Origin: Bacteroidota bacterium
Lineage (GTDB): Bacteria > Bacteroidota > Bacteroidia > Bacteroidales > P3
DNA: 64,000 nucleotides
Reading direction: 5' to 3'
Assembly: GCA_017860255.1 (NCBI GenBank)
Contig: JAFNAR010000002.1
Span: 62,001 to 126,000 of the forward strand
The notes under the pieces were generated by a model, which was given only the letters and a program-made list of their open reading frames with translations, searched no databases and had not been told where the DNA came from. Below are positions 63,322 through 64,000 of this stretch, piece by piece. Position numbers and translations under genes: made by a program. Positions within the stretch are counted from its first letter, which is position 1. Every line of letters starts with the position of its first letter.

Positions 63322-64000
63322 TTAGAAGAAAAAAGATAAATGAATTTGGAATCCTTTCCAACGATAATTTGCATCATTTCTCATTCTCTGCATTCCAAAA
63401 TAATAGAAAGTTCCAATTGAGAATTTGTGATTAAGGTCATAGCCTAATCCTAATTGAAAACCAATATCTAAAGGTTGATAAAGGTCATTTGCAAAAGTAT
63501 TCACACTTGCAGTACCATAAAAAGTTGAATCTGATGGTTTTCTCAAATCAACAAATTCTGTTTTACCTCCAATGCCATAAGTGAAATAAGGAGAGGCAGA
63601 AATATATAATCCACTTCCTTTTCTTTCATCTCCAAATTTAATTAACAATCCTAAAACTCCTTCAAGCAAATATGCATTTACATCAACTTTTTCAAAAAGA
63701 ATTTCGGAGCGAAAACCTTTGTTTTGAAAAGAAAGTGATGGTTGAAAATACAGGTTATATACTAATCTTTTTTCAGCAACCAATCCTGCCTTCCAGCCGA
63801 ACTTATAGCTAACTCCCTGTTTGACGGTTACGTTATCGTAGCTTAAACCAGCTCTTACTCCATATTTCCATGGCTCTTTGGATGACTGAACATTACTTTT
63901 GTAAGGTTGAGCATTAATATTGGTTGAATTAATCCCAATAAAGAATAATACCAAAGCAAGGCTCAAAGCCTTAAATACATTACTTGATTTGTTTATATTA
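63322..64000 (-). CDS. Outer membrane beta-barrel protein (runs off the right edge)
   Basis: The frame is open to the right edge (NINKSSNVFKALSLALVLFFIG ...), so the true start, probably Met before NINK, lies just beyond 64000. A start at the TTG 63966 would cut the signal peptide. The mature part has YGVRAGLSYDNVTVKQGVSYKFGWKAGL, FQPSLSFQNKGFRSEI, LDIGFQLGLGYDLNHKFSIGTFYYFGMQRM and ends FQIHLSFFF, with a terminal aromatic as in outer-membrane barrels. PorT-like barrels are the nearest group. The ligand is unknown. Confidence 0.82.
   Translation of the reverse strand, partial: NINKSSNVFKALSLALVLFFIGINSTNINAQPYKSNVQSSKEPWKYGVRAGLSYDNVTVKQGVSYKFGWKAGLVAEKRLVYNLYFQPSLSFQNKGFRSEILFEKVDVNAYLLEGVLGLLIKFGDERKGSGLYISASPYFTYGIGGKTEFVDLRKPSDSTFYGTASVNTFANDLYQPLDIGFQLGLGYDLNHKFSIGTFYYFGMQRMRNDANYRWKGFQIHLSFFF

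Noticed and set aside
63156-63377. A 73-residue minus-strand ORF overlapping the last beta-barrel gene
   Set aside because: It overlaps the barrel gene's 3' end out of frame, has no motif, and its sequence is low in complexity.

Overview
The window is an AT-rich stretch of a Bacteroidota chromosome, most likely Bacteroidales. The evidence: secreted proteins with type IX secretion (T9SS) C-terminal sorting tails; Bacteroidota promoters (TTTG, about 19 bases, TAnnTTTG) in place of sigma70 ones; mostly no Shine-Dalgarno sequence; DUF1573 pairs; an HU-HIG-type DNA-binding protein; and a tRNA without encoded CCA. fhs suggests an anaerobic or fermentative one-carbon metabolism. There is no rRNA, CRISPR array, prophage, transposase or integrase.

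Layout. 1-8.4 kb: housekeeping genes (uvrA edge, lytic transglycosylase, xseA-xseB, dCMP deaminase, a P-loop kinase, purE). 8.5-10.1 kb: a leucine-rich-repeat T9SS gene bracketed by two copies of the purE promoter. 10.2-16.3 kb: a surface-glycan operon (methyltransferase, two glycosyltransferases, HddA/HddC-like heptose activation, thioesterase) and an rRNA methyltransferase. 16.4-24.8 kb: a secreted M48 protease with two beta-barrels and other exported proteins, then a PID-CTERM-like peptide and a lamin-tail T9SS protein. 24.9-35.4 kb: SPFH protein with a small ribbon-helix-helix protein, alanine symporter, GH25 lysozyme, D-2-hydroxyacid dehydrogenase, tRNA-Ser, a RluA-like protein without its catalytic Asp, a GldA-like ATPase, gap and fhs. 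35.4-37.2 kb: a frameshifted fic gene between palindrome pairs, with a second copy of the fhs 3' end beyond it. 37.3-45.4 kb: a very large FN3 repeat protein whose sorting tail is out of frame, then a LytS/LytR-like two-component pair. 45.5-47.8 kb: cysK-cysE behind a leader with a Cys-Cys-Cys mini-ORF and a possible attenuator. 47.8-51.7 kb: GC-rich inverted repeats, HU-like gene, a 534-bp tandem duplication, aminotransferase, two DUF1573 genes. 51.8-57.8 kb: wlbB-wlbA diacetamido-sugar genes, a FemAB-like gene, a GT4 fusion and a GH130 enzyme. 57.8-64 kb: an envelope-stress cluster (AI-2E permease, holin-like, YtxH, lmo0937, beta-barrels, CsbD, cupin) with an AraC-family regulator.

How it fits together. 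Much of the window serves the envelope: heptose and diacetamido-sugar biosynthesis feed surface glycans, and several large proteins are built for T9SS export. The accessory regions share a theme: host gene edges are duplicated at insertion borders. The purE promoter is duplicated around the LRR gene (offset 1564 bp), the fhs 3' end around fic (offset 1601 bp), and the aminotransferase 3' end in the 534-bp duplication. The strongest candidate for an undescribed regulatory system is the polycysteine leader before cysK-cysE. Its nine-pair, U-tailed terminator shares its 5' arm with a competing hairpin, as expected of cysteine-sensing transcription attenuation.
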